A DNA stretch of 64,000 bases, taken from the NCBI RefSeq assembly GCF_027460265.1, contig NZ_JAPZBC010000001.1:558001-622000 (forward strand), read 5' to 3'. Both the position numbers and the translations under genes were made by a program. The notes beneath the pieces are model-generated. The model was not told the DNA's origin, searched no databases, and saw only the letters and a program-made list of their open reading frames with translations. This stretch comes from Streptomyces sp. WMMC940 (lineage in GTDB: Bacteria; Actinomycetota; Actinomycetes; Streptomycetales; Streptomycetaceae). Below, in pieces: positions 25,078 to 32,311 of this stretch (position 1 is its first letter; each line of letters begins with the position of its first letter).

Positions 25078-25608
25078 TCAGTCTCCCCGCGGAAGCGGTG
25101 CGTCCGTCCAGCCCAGTGGGTACATCGCGCTGTCCGCGGGCGGTGCGCACGGTTCGCGTCCCGCCCCGTTGAAGGCGGTGAGCGCGTCGATCAAGGCGGT
25201 GCGCCGGGCAGGGGCCATCCGCGTCACGATCGTCTCGATCTCCCGCCGTCGGCGACCGGTGACGTCCTCGACGAGGACGCGACCCTCGTCCGTCAACCGC
25301 AGCACCGTCTCGCGCCGGTTGGCCGGATTCGTTCGGCGGTCCACGAGGCCGGCCGTGATCAGCCGGTCGATCATGCGCATCGCCGTGGAGGGGTTGACGC
25401 CGAGACGCTCGGCGAGCACCACGAGCTTCGCCGGCCCGTGCATGGAGAGCATCACCAGCAGTCGGAGCTGGGGCAGCGTCACCCGGTCCTCGACCGCCGC
25501 CAGGGAGCGGGCGGAGACGGCGACGAGCAGCCTGGACGCGGTCAACACGGCGCGCGTCACCGCCTCGACGTCGTCGAAGCGCTCCGCGGACTCCCCCTCG
25601 TCGGCCAT
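25078..25608 (-). CDS. MarR family transcriptional regulator
   Basis: 176 residues from ATG 25608, preceded by AAGGGGGT. The MarR fold is clear: LTASRLLVAVSARSL (dimer helix), LPQLRLLVMLSMHGPAKLVVLAERLGVNPSTAMRMIDRLITAGLV (helix-turn-helix) and D-R-R-T-N-P-A-N-R-R-E-T-V-L-R-L-T-D-E-G (wing). It diverges from the DUF4142 gene across about 280 bp, which it may control together with itself. Ligand unknown. Confidence 0.88.
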   Translation of the reverse strand: MADEGESAERFDDVEAVTRAVLTASRLLVAVSARSLAAVEDRVTLPQLRLLVMLSMHGPAKLVVLAERLGVNPSTAMRMIDRLITAGLVDRRTNPANRRETVLRLTDEGRVLVEDVTGRRRREIETIVTRMAPARRTALIDALTAFNGAGREPCAPPADSAMYPLGWTDAPLPRGD

Positions 25609-25890
25609 ACCCCCTTTTCTACCCTGTCCCGCCGACCCGCCGTACCGCGCCCCGGCCGTGACCGAGCACCGCCCCGGTCACCGCGGTCATGCATCCGGGT
25701 CGCCGGTCCGCGTCCGGCGCCTCGGGCCGCTGGACTCCCCCTCCGATCCCGCGTCCGCCGGAAATCCCCGTGAACCGCTGAACACACCGGAGCCCGTGTC
25801 CGTACTGCTGGCTGATTGCCGTGCCGGCCGCCCGCAACAGCTCCCGGCGACGTGCACGACGAGGAACACCATGCCGAACCGGGAGACATC

Positions 25891-26694
25891 ATGAGTCCGA
25901 ACCGACGCGCAGCCGAGTCCGGGATTCCCCTGCGGACCCTCGGTGTCATCGTCGCGGTGTGCGCCGTCATCGCCACCGTGCTGATCGTGACCCGCGGAGG
26001 CGACGACGACGCGTCGGCCGCATCGTCACCCGCCGGAGTCGCGGCGCCGGGCGGCTACGGGCAGAACGCGGGGGCGGGATACGGGCATTCGTCCGGTGTC
26101 GGTCATGCGACCGGCGCGGAGGACGACGGCACGACGGACGACGGCGCGGCGGACGACGGCGCGGCGGACGACGGCGCGGCGGACGACGCGGGAAGTGCTC
26201 AGGCAGGGCCGCAGCCGGTGACCGAGGTGGACAAGACGTTCCTCGTCAGGGTGCGTCAGGCGGGCCTGTGGGAGATCCCGGCGGGCCGGCTGGCCCAGAC
26301 GAACGCCGCGAGCGAAGCCGTCAAACGCGCCGGTCTGCACCTGCTGGACGGGCACAGCAAGCTCGACCAGCTCGTCCGCGAGGACGCGAGGATCCTGGGT
26401 GTGCCGCTGCCGGAGGAGGCGACGGCCGAACAGCAGGACTGGGTCAAGCAGTTGGAGAACGCCCGGGGAGCCGAATTCGACCGGCTCTTCGCCAACGTCC
26501 TGCGCTCCTCGCACGGCAAGATCTTCGCCACGATCGCCGAGGTGCGGGCGGCCACGCAGAACGACCTGATCCGCCGTCATGCACGGCAGGCCAACCAGAC
26601 GGTCCTGGACCACATGGAGGTCCTGGAGGACACGGGCCTGGTGGACAACGACACGCTGGCGGAGGTCGAGAAGTCCGTCGCCCCGCGCCAGTGA
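25891..26694 (+). CDS. DUF4142 protein with N-terminal membrane anchor
   Basis: 267 residues from ATG 25891 with GGGAGAC upstream. A membrane helix at residues 15-33 (TLGVIVAVCAVIATVLIV) is followed by a 90-residue Gly/Asp/Ala linker containing tandem D-D-G-A-A units (near 26129-26190). The DUF4142 domain fills residues about 110-265: VDKTFLVRVRQAGLWEIPAG, A-V-K-R-A-G-L-H-L-L-D-G-H-S-K-L-D and VLDHMEVLEDTGLV. DUF4142 is a ferritin-like four-helix domain found in exported proteins; the exact role is unknown. The domain should face the outside of the cell. Confidence 0.88.
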   Translation: MSPNRRAAESGIPLRTLGVIVAVCAVIATVLIVTRGGDDDASAASSPAGVAAPGGYGQNAGAGYGHSSGVGHATGAEDDGTTDDGAADDGAADDGAADDAGSAQAGPQPVTEVDKTFLVRVRQAGLWEIPAGRLAQTNAASEAVKRAGLHLLDGHSKLDQLVREDARILGVPLPEEATAEQQDWVKQLENARGAEFDRLFANVLRSSHGKIFATIAEVRAATQNDLIRRHARQANQTVLDHMEVLEDTGLVDNDTLAEVEKSVAPRQ

Positions 26695-26882
26695 CGGCGA
26701 CCCGGGCGGAATCGTGTCCTCCAGCCGGTTCGCACGGCCCTGGAGCTCAGCTTTGCACTACGCGATGATTCGAGTGAGGAGGGCCCGGCGACGGGCCGTC
26801 CACGCCTGGGAGCTGGGGCACCGGCACGGTGCGCGGCCGACCACGGCATCCGGCGCGTCGACGGAAACCCTCCTCTCCGGCT

Positions 26883-27620
26883 CTACCGGTGTTCGGGGTT
26901 CGGGGAGTCGAAGCGACACCCCGCATCCCATTCCGTGCGCTGATTGCCGTGTGCGGGAATGCCGCCCGCCCGTTTGAGCAGCGCGGCCACGTGCAGCAGG
27001 TTCCACGTCATGAACGTGGTGTTGCGATGGGTGAACTCGTTCTCGGGTCCGCCCGAACCGGGGTCCAGATAGGAGGGTCCCGGGCCGGCCTCGCCGATCC
27101 AGCCCGCGTCGGCCTGCGGCGGGATGGTGTAACCGAGGTGCTGGAGGCTGTAGAGCACGTTCATGGCACAGTGCTTGACGCCGTCCTCGTTTCCGGTGAT
27201 CAGGCAGCCTCCGACCCGTCCGTAATAGGCGTACTGCCCCTTGTCGTTGAGCAGGCTGGAGCAGGCGTACAGCCGCTCGATCACCCGCTTCATGACGGAG
27301 CTGTTGTCGCCGAGCCAGATGGGACCGGCGAGGACGAGGATGTCGGACGCCATCACCTGCTCGTAGAGCGCGGGCCAGGCGTCGGTCTCCCAACCGTGTT
27401 CGGTCATGTCCGGCCACACCCCGGTGGCGATGTCGTGGTCGACGGCGCGTACGACGTCGACGCCGACGCCCTGGCGCTCCATCAGGGTGCGGCTCCTGTC
27501 GATCAGACCTTGGGTGTTGCTGGTCTCGGGAGAGCGTTTCAGGGTGCAGTTGACGAAGAGGGCGCGCAGGTCGTCGTAGCGAGCGGACGGCGCGGCGGAG
27601 CCGGACGGCTGAGTGGTCAC
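26883..27620 (-). CDS. flavodoxin family NAD(P)H-dependent oxidoreductase
   Basis: 245 residues from GTG 27620, with AGGAGG upstream. The FMN-binding fold is recognisable from L-R-A-L-F-V-N-C-T-L-K-R-S-P-E-T-S-N-T (phosphate loop), A-S-D-I-L-V-L-A-G-P-I-W-L-G-D-N-S-S-V-M-K-R-V-I-E-R and G-Q-Y-A-Y-Y-G-R-V-G-G-C-L-I-T-G-N-E-D-G. It resembles NADPH-dependent FMN reductase/WrbA-like proteins that reduce quinones or other small electron acceptors in the cytosol. It stands alone; no obvious partner gene. Confidence 0.88.
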   Translation of the reverse strand: MTTQPSGSAAPSARYDDLRALFVNCTLKRSPETSNTQGLIDRSRTLMERQGVGVDVVRAVDHDIATGVWPDMTEHGWETDAWPALYEQVMASDILVLAGPIWLGDNSSVMKRVIERLYACSSLLNDKGQYAYYGRVGGCLITGNEDGVKHCAMNVLYSLQHLGYTIPPQADAGWIGEAGPGPSYLDPGSGGPENEFTHRNTTFMTWNLLHVAALLKRAGGIPAHGNQRTEWDAGCRFDSPNPEHR

Positions 27621-28057
27621 GAGGTCCTCCTGTGGGTACTCCGCGGTGGCGTTGACCGGGGTGCGGAGCGTCCATCGTGCTCGCGGGGCCGATCGCCCGG
27701 ACGCTGCGGCGCCGCGGTCCGTCCACGATCACTCCGACGGCCGACGACACGGTTCGTCCCCGGCCGGGCCAGGGCCGGTGACCTGCCGGTACGAGGCGGC
27801 GGGCCGCCCTCATCACCCGGCACCCACTCACCGGTGGCGGCGTGAGCGGTGCCGGACCCGCGGAACGATCACCGGACGCTCGCGCGATGGCCGCCGGCGC
27901 AGACGCCTGGCGCCGTAGCGCTGCCAGGTGCGTCCACGCGTCGCCACGAACACGATCGCAGCCGGCACCCCCCGGTGGCGGTGCCGGGCGGGCCGCCCCT
28001 CCTGCGTCCGCGACGGCGGCCCGCCTCCCCCACAAGACCGTCACGCCTCGCGCACGC
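27621..28057. other. intergenic region, no gene seen
   Basis: About 440 bp between two minus-strand genes, very GC-rich, with no frame that has a start signal or recognisable product. Confidence 0.4.
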
Positions 28058-28504
28058 TCACACCTCGCCGCGCCACGCTCCGGTCTCCGTACCCCGGGAC
28101 TCGATGAAGCGCTTGAAGCGCTCCAGGTCGCCGGTGACCTGCCGCCTGACGAAGCCGAGCTTGTCCCCGACGGTCTCTGCCAGGCCCTGAGGATCGAAGT
28201 CCATCTGCAGCATGACCTTGGTCCTCCCTTCGGCCAGGCGGTGGAAGGTCACGGCTCCGGCCTGCCGTTCCCCTTCGACGGTCGTCCAGGCGACGCGTTC
28301 GTCCGGGATCTGCTCGGTGATCTTCGCGTCGAACTGCCGCCGCACGCCGTCGATCGAGGTGGTCCAGTGGGTCAGGGTGTCGGAGAGCTGGTCGATCCGC
28401 TCGACCCCGTCCATGAACTGCGGGAAGGACGTGAACTGCGTCCACTGGTTGTACGCCGTGCGCACCGGGACGTCGACCTCGATGGATTCCTCGACCTGCG
28501 ACAT
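28058..28504 (-). CDS. SRPBCC family (cyclase/dehydrase-like) protein
   Basis: 148 residues from ATG 28504 with GAGGAG upstream. It begins with VEESIEVDVPVRTAYNQWTQ, the typical start of START/SRPBCC proteins. F-P-Q-F-M-D-G-V, H-W-T-T-S-I-D-G, E-Q-I-P-D-E-R-V-A-W and FHRLAEGRTKVMLQMDFDP complete the helix-grip fold. This subgroup, close to the Streptomyces polyketide cyclase/lipid-transport family, usually stands alone with unknown ligand. The longer open frame upstream is Arg/Pro-rich and not part of the protein. Confidence 0.87.
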   Translation of the reverse strand: MSQVEESIEVDVPVRTAYNQWTQFTSFPQFMDGVERIDQLSDTLTHWTTSIDGVRRQFDAKITEQIPDERVAWTTVEGERQAGAVTFHRLAEGRTKVMLQMDFDPQGLAETVGDKLGFVRRQVTGDLERFKRFIESRGTETGAWRGEV

Positions 28505-29035
28505 CCTCGTCTCCTCTCGTCGCTTCGGACCCGCGGAACCGCGAACCGGCGAAGCCGCGGGACGGCGGGGGAGGTGCCCCGCCGCCGGCGCGTGTACCCG
28601 GTGAGCCGTGATCCATGACCGCCGACGGGGAGGTGCGGACCCGCGGGTTCCGCCGGCGTGCGGTACCGCACCCTCGGCAGCTCTGGCCCCGGGTGCTCCT
28701 CTTCGTGCAGTGCGCGTGCGGGTGCGGGTGTGGATGCGGGTGAGGACGCGATTCCGGAGGCGGGCCTGGGAAGTCGGAGCGTCGTCCGGTTGCCCGAACG
28801 GCGGGACGCGGCACCACCGTGCCGACGTACCTGGGGGAACCACCGGACCCCTCGCCGTGCCGCGTCCCGGAACCGAGCGGTCCGGTCAAGTCCCGCCTGC
28901 GTCGGGAGGAACGGTGCGGGACGAGGACGGCCGAATGCCTGGTATGCGGGATAACCTTCGGTGGTACGAAGCCGGGGGCCACCCCTTCCCGGCCGACCGA
29001 ACTCATACACCGAGGGCGAGTTGCGTGAGAACGAG
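28505..29035. other. intergenic region between divergent genes
   Basis: About 530 bp. It contains a run of GCGGGTG-type units near 28715-28745 and the 11-mer GTCAAGTCCCG at 28885, identical to the start of shared element 1 but without a TACTTG box at 49 nt. It must hold the promoters of the SRPBCC and LuxR-type genes. No gene seen. Confidence 0.4.
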
Positions 29036-30019
29036 ATGGCCGTGTTCGGCGTGTCCGCCGCGGAGGAAGAGCTCTACCGGCACTTTCTGCGGAACCCCGA
29101 CACCACGATCGAGGACCTGCACGCGCTCGCGCACAAGGACGGGCCGAGCCGGGGGCAGAACCCGGAGCGGTGCCTGGAGCGGCTGCGCCGGCTCGGTCTG
29201 ATCCACCCCACGGGCGCCGACGGTCGTATCACTCCAGCGGATCCCGAGGTCGCCGTGGCCAGGCTCACGGACGCCCGACTGCACGCGCTGCACCAGGAGT
29301 TGCAGCGGGTGACGCAGGCCCGGCACGTCATCCAGGGGCTGCGGGCCGAGCAGGGCGAGTGGATGGCACCGCAGGGCATCGAGCAGTTGCACGGGCTGGA
29401 CGACATCCGCAACCGCATCGAGGACCTCGCGTTCTTCGCCCGGGACGAGATCCTGTCGGTCGAGCCGTACACCAAACTGTCGGCCGAGAACATCGCCCGG
29501 TCGAGGCCGCTCGACACGCGCTGTCTCCGCAGGGGGGTGCGCATCCGGAACGTCGTGCTCCGGGCCGCGCTCGACAATCCGCCGACCGCGGGCTATCTGC
29601 GGGAGCTGGTCGCGGAAGGCGCGATGATCAGGGTGGCGGAGAACATAACCGAGCGGATCCTCGTGTACGACGGCCATACGGCGCTGGTGCCCGTGGATCC
29701 GCGCAACACGGCTCGGGGTGCGCTGCTGGCCCGCAGCAACGGGCTGGTGGCGAACATCATCGCCCTGTTCGAGAAGATCTGGTCCCAGGCCGAGCAACTG
29801 ACCGCCGTGGCCGGGCCGGAGACCGGGGAGCGGTTGACCGGTACCGAACGGCGGGTGCTGCTGTCGATGTGCTCGGCGGGCAAGGACGAGGTGGGGGCGC
29901 GGGAGCTGGGCGTGTCGGTGCGGACGTACCGGCGCCATGTCGCGGACATCATGCAGAAGCTGAGTGCGGTGAACCGGGCTCATGCGGCGCTGCTCGCGAG
30001 GGAGCGCGGCTGGGTGTGA
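29036..30019 (+). CDS. TrmB/LuxR-type transcriptional regulator
   Basis: 327 residues from ATG 29036. The N-terminal 60 residues are a TrmB-like winged helix (EELYRHFLRNPDTTIEDLHALAH; CLERLRRLGLIHPT). A middle domain of about 200 residues includes I-E-D-L-A-F-F-A-R-D-E-I-L-S-V-E-P-Y and V-R-I-R-N-V-V-L-R-A-A-L, a phospholipase D-like sensor fold seen in this group. The C-terminus is a LuxR helix-turn-helix (LTGTERRVLLSMCSAGKDEV; ARELGVSVRTYRRHVADIM). Such two-headed regulators are common in actinobacteria and are sometimes tied to nearby biosynthetic genes. The RiPP cluster begins 2 kb away, so control of it is possible but unproven. Confidence 0.85.
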   Translation: MAVFGVSAAEEELYRHFLRNPDTTIEDLHALAHKDGPSRGQNPERCLERLRRLGLIHPTGADGRITPADPEVAVARLTDARLHALHQELQRVTQARHVIQGLRAEQGEWMAPQGIEQLHGLDDIRNRIEDLAFFARDEILSVEPYTKLSAENIARSRPLDTRCLRRGVRIRNVVLRAALDNPPTAGYLRELVAEGAMIRVAENITERILVYDGHTALVPVDPRNTARGALLARSNGLVANIIALFEKIWSQAEQLTAVAGPETGERLTGTERRVLLSMCSAGKDEVGARELGVSVRTYRRHVADIMQKLSAVNRAHAALLARERGWV

Positions 30020-30076
30020 CCGCGGAACGCGGCCGGGTGCCCTCGGACCGGCCGGCCGTGGGGTCCGGTCGATGAC

Positions 30077-30184
30077 GGGGCCGATCTGCGGGGTCCGGAC
30101 CTCGGGGTTCCGCCCGGCCCAGTCCGCCGCGGGGCCGATCTGCGGGGTCCGGACCACGGGATTCCGTCCAGCCCTGTCCGCGCC
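30077..30184. repeat. two tandem 54-bp repeats
   Basis: GGGGCCGATCTGCGGGGTCC followed by GGAC recurs at 30077 and 30131 with a period of 54 bp, and the flanking parts of each unit are also similar. The period is a multiple of three, but no credible gene covers the repeats. They lie between the LuxR-type gene and the 3' end of the amidohydrolase operon. Confidence 0.6.
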
Positions 30185-30236
30185 CGCTCGGCCGGTCCGA
30201 CGGGGCCGGTTCGCCGTCGTGCCCCGGCGCGGTGGT

Positions 30237-30494
30237 TCAGCCCCGGTCGTGGGACCAGCCGCGCAGCCCCGAGTCCGCCAGGGCCCGGCTGACGGCGCTG
30301 CTGACCGCGCGCGGATCGGTGACCGCGTCGAGGGCGATCCGCAGCCGGATGCGGTCTGCACGGACCTCGGGCAGGCACGGCCAGTGCCCCGGCAGGAGGC
30401 CCAGCAGTCGGATGACGGTGGTCTCGCCCGCGGGCGCGGAGCGATCGTCGCGCACGGCGACGACGTCGACGTAGTCCGGCCGACCGGAGCTCAT
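30237..30494 (-). CDS. hypothetical protein coupled to M20 amidohydrolase
   Basis: 85 residues. Its ATG at 30494 overlaps the stop of the amidohydrolase gene by 4 bp (ATGA), good evidence of translation. Sequence begins SSGRPDYVDVVAVRDDRSAP, then a Val/Ile/Leu-rich strand region (TTVIRLLGLLPGHWP), R-A-D-R-I-R-L-R-I-A-L and a helical end with A-V-S-S-A-V-S-R-A-L-A-D-S-G-L-R-G-W. No known family recognised and no signal peptide. It probably works with the amidohydrolase. Confidence 0.6.
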   Translation of the reverse strand: MSSGRPDYVDVVAVRDDRSAPAGETTVIRLLGLLPGHWPCLPEVRADRIRLRIALDAVTDPRAVSSAVSRALADSGLRGWSHDRG

Positions 30495-31723
30495 CGCCGC
30501 CGGCCCTCCCGCCCGTCAGGACTGCCCAGCAGGCTGCGTGCGGCGGTGGCCATCGCGGTGATGCCGGCCGGGAGGGCCGTGCGTACGTCGGGCGCGAACG
30601 TGTCCGCGTGGTTGGCCGGCAGCGGCTCGCCGCCGTCCCTCGCGGCGCGCCACTGCCGGGCGCCGGTGGCACCGAGCATCCAGTAGGCGACGGGCACCCC
30701 GCCCGCGGCGTAGTGGGGGAAGTCCTCCGTGGCGGTCGAGCCGGGCCAGTCGCTCACCCGGTGCGCCCCGAAGACCTCCTCGTGGGCGCGACGCACCCGG
30801 TGCGCAGTGTCCGGATGGGCCACGAGCACGGGCGAGGCGGCCGTGACCGTGATCTCCGGGTCCCGGTCGCATCCGGAGGCGGCGCACTCGGCGCGTACGA
30901 CGCGCCGGACGGCGTCGGTCACCCTGGACAGGGAGGCGTCGTCGAACGCCCTGATGGAGACGGACAGCCGGGCCTCGGAGGGGATCACATTGGCCCGGTC
31001 CCCGGCGTGGAGGGAGCCGACGGTGAGCACGACCCGCTCGCCGGGGGCGGTCTCGCGGGACACCACCGTCTGGAGCCGTATGACGACGGATGCGGCGGTC
31101 ACCACCGGGTCCACGGCGAGGTGCGGGGCGCCGGCGTGTCCGCCGCGGCCGTGGACGACCACGTCGAGGGTGACGCCGGCGGACATCAGCGGCCCCCGCC
31201 CGTGGGCCACCGACCCGGCGGGCAGCGGCGCGCAGTGCTGGGCGAGCACCGCGTCGGGGATTCCGAAGCGGTCGTAGAGGCCGTCGTCGAGCATCGCCCT
31301 GGCCCCGCTGAGGGTCTCCTCCGCGGGCTGTCCGACGAGTACCAGCGTGCCCCGCCAGGAGGCGCGGTCGGCGCCGAGGAGCGCGGCGGCACCGGCGACC
31401 GCGGCGGTGTGCAGGTCGTGTCCGCAGGCGTGCATGACGCCGGGGACGGTGCTGGCGTACCTCAGGCCGGTGCGCTCCCGTACCGGCAGTGCGTCCAGTT
31501 CGGCGCGGACCGTCACCGTGGGGCCGGGGCCGTTGCGGAGGACGCCGACGACTCCGTGCCCGCCGACGCCTCGGGCCACCTCGCAGCCGTGCCGTTCGAG
31601 CCGGTCGGCGAGGGCCCCGGCGGTGCGGGCCTCCGCGCCCGACAGTTCGGGATGGGCGTGCAGATCGACGTACAGCGCGGTGGCGTCCCTCAGGACGTCC
31701 CGCGGGACCTCTGGTGCGGTCAT
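30491..31723 (-). CDS. M20 family amidohydrolase
   Basis: 410 residues from ATG 31723, with AAGGAG upstream. It has the M20D pattern: LYVDLHAHPELSGAEARTAG, V-R-A-E-L-D-A-L-P-V-R-E, V-M-H-A-C-G-H-D-L-H-T-A (metal ligands), L-V-G-Q-P-A-E-E-T (catalytic Glu pair), V-V-H-G-R-G-G-H-A-G-A-P-H and D-F-P-H-Y-A-A-G-G-V-P. These enzymes hydrolyse N-acyl amino acids, peptides or auxin-like conjugates in the cytosol. It diverges from the RiPP precursor gene and shares the 220-bp promoter region with it, so it may belong to the cluster, for example in detoxification or release; this is inference. Confidence 0.88.
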   Translation of the reverse strand: MTAPEVPRDVLRDATALYVDLHAHPELSGAEARTAGALADRLERHGCEVARGVGGHGVVGVLRNGPGPTVTVRAELDALPVRERTGLRYASTVPGVMHACGHDLHTAAVAGAAALLGADRASWRGTLVLVGQPAEETLSGARAMLDDGLYDRFGIPDAVLAQHCAPLPAGSVAHGRGPLMSAGVTLDVVVHGRGGHAGAPHLAVDPVVTAASVVIRLQTVVSRETAPGERVVLTVGSLHAGDRANVIPSEARLSVSIRAFDDASLSRVTDAVRRVVRAECAASGCDRDPEITVTAASPVLVAHPDTAHRVRRAHEEVFGAHRVSDWPGSTATEDFPHYAAGGVPVAYWMLGATGARQWRAARDGGEPLPANHADTFAPDVRTALPAGITAMATAARSLLGSPDGREGRRR

Positions 31724-31814
31724 GGGATCTCCTTGCCCCTCCGTGCGGCGGTGACGGACCGGAAGGCGGCTCCCCACGAGCGTCCCCGGCCCACACGCCA
31801 TTGGTCCGGCGTTC

Positions 31815-31844
31815 CGCTGACACGGGGTGTCAGCGAAGTGTCAG
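31815..31844 (+). promoter_or_regulatory. operator-like heptamer repeats before the RiPP precursor
   Basis: GCTGACA (31816-31822), GTGTCAG (31827-31833) and GTGTCAG (31838-31844) recur with an exact 11-bp period, the spacing used by SARP activators. The first two also form a perfect inverted repeat CGCTGACAC-GGG-GTGTCAGCG (31815-31835). A related 11-bp-spaced set lies upstream of the SARP end of the cluster at 50811-50839. Confidence 0.45.
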
Positions 31845-31944
31845 TGACAGCCGAGGTGAGGTGAAAGGGCGTTCGGCTGCAATGGACCGTGCGAGGGAGA
31901 CCGCCGGAACCGCCGGCCGGACCCGCACACCGAGGGAGACGCCC

Positions 31945-32121
31945 ATGACCCCGAAGCCCGAACTCGCCACGCTCGCCGACGAGATCCTGGAGCTGGAGTC
32001 CGAGACCTTCGAGATCTCGGACTACTCCGACGCCGCCGAGGTCGTCCTCGCCGGCTCGACGTCGTGTTCCTCCACGTCGACCTGCTCCAGCACCACCAGC
32101 ACCACGTCCTGCAGCGCCTGA
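31945..32121 (+). CDS. azole RiPP precursor peptide (thiopeptide-type)
   Basis: 58 residues from ATG 31945 with GAGGGAG upstream. The leader (1-37) is acidic and contains LADEILELESETFEISDYSD and ends A-E-V-V-L-A-G. The tail STSCSSTSTCSSTTSTTSCSA holds 10 Ser, 7 Thr, 3 Cys and one final Ala; all but the Ala can become azoles or dehydroamino acids. This matches the thiazolylpeptide-type bacteriocin precursor family as I know it. The core probably starts after L-A-G. The gene points toward the biosynthetic operon on the other strand, has operator-like repeats upstream and a strong terminator downstream, suggesting high, separate expression of the substrate. Confidence 0.92.
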   Translation: MTPKPELATLADEILELESETFEISDYSDAAEVVLAGSTSCSSTSTCSSTTSTTSCSA

Positions 32122-32155
32122 TCCCAGGAGCGCCGACCGTCCGCGGACGGACCAC

Positions 32156-32196
32156 GGCCTCCCGCCCGGTGGGACCCTTTCGCCGGGCGGGAGGCC
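32156..32196 (+). terminator. terminator between precursor gene and operon end
   Basis: A 14-bp perfect stem (GGCCTCCCGCCCGG with its complement) and 13-nt loop, 34 bp after the precursor stop and before the convergent YcaO gene end; it could serve both. Confidence 0.8.
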
Positions 32197-32311
32197 GCTC
32201 GCGTGGGGGGGCCTTGGCGCGGCGCGCGGACCTTGATGCGTACGTCTCACCGACCGCCGTCCCCGCGCCGGAAGGCCCCTTCCCGGCCGCTCCCCGGTGG
32301 ATGACGTGCCG

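Noticed and set aside
26129..26190. Tandem 15-bp repeats considered as a regulatory array
   Set aside because: They encode the D-D-G-A-A linker of the DUF4142 protein.
28715..28745. GCGGGTG-type repeats considered as a regulator binding array
   Set aside because: Irregular spacing and no symmetry; fits local GC-rich slippage.
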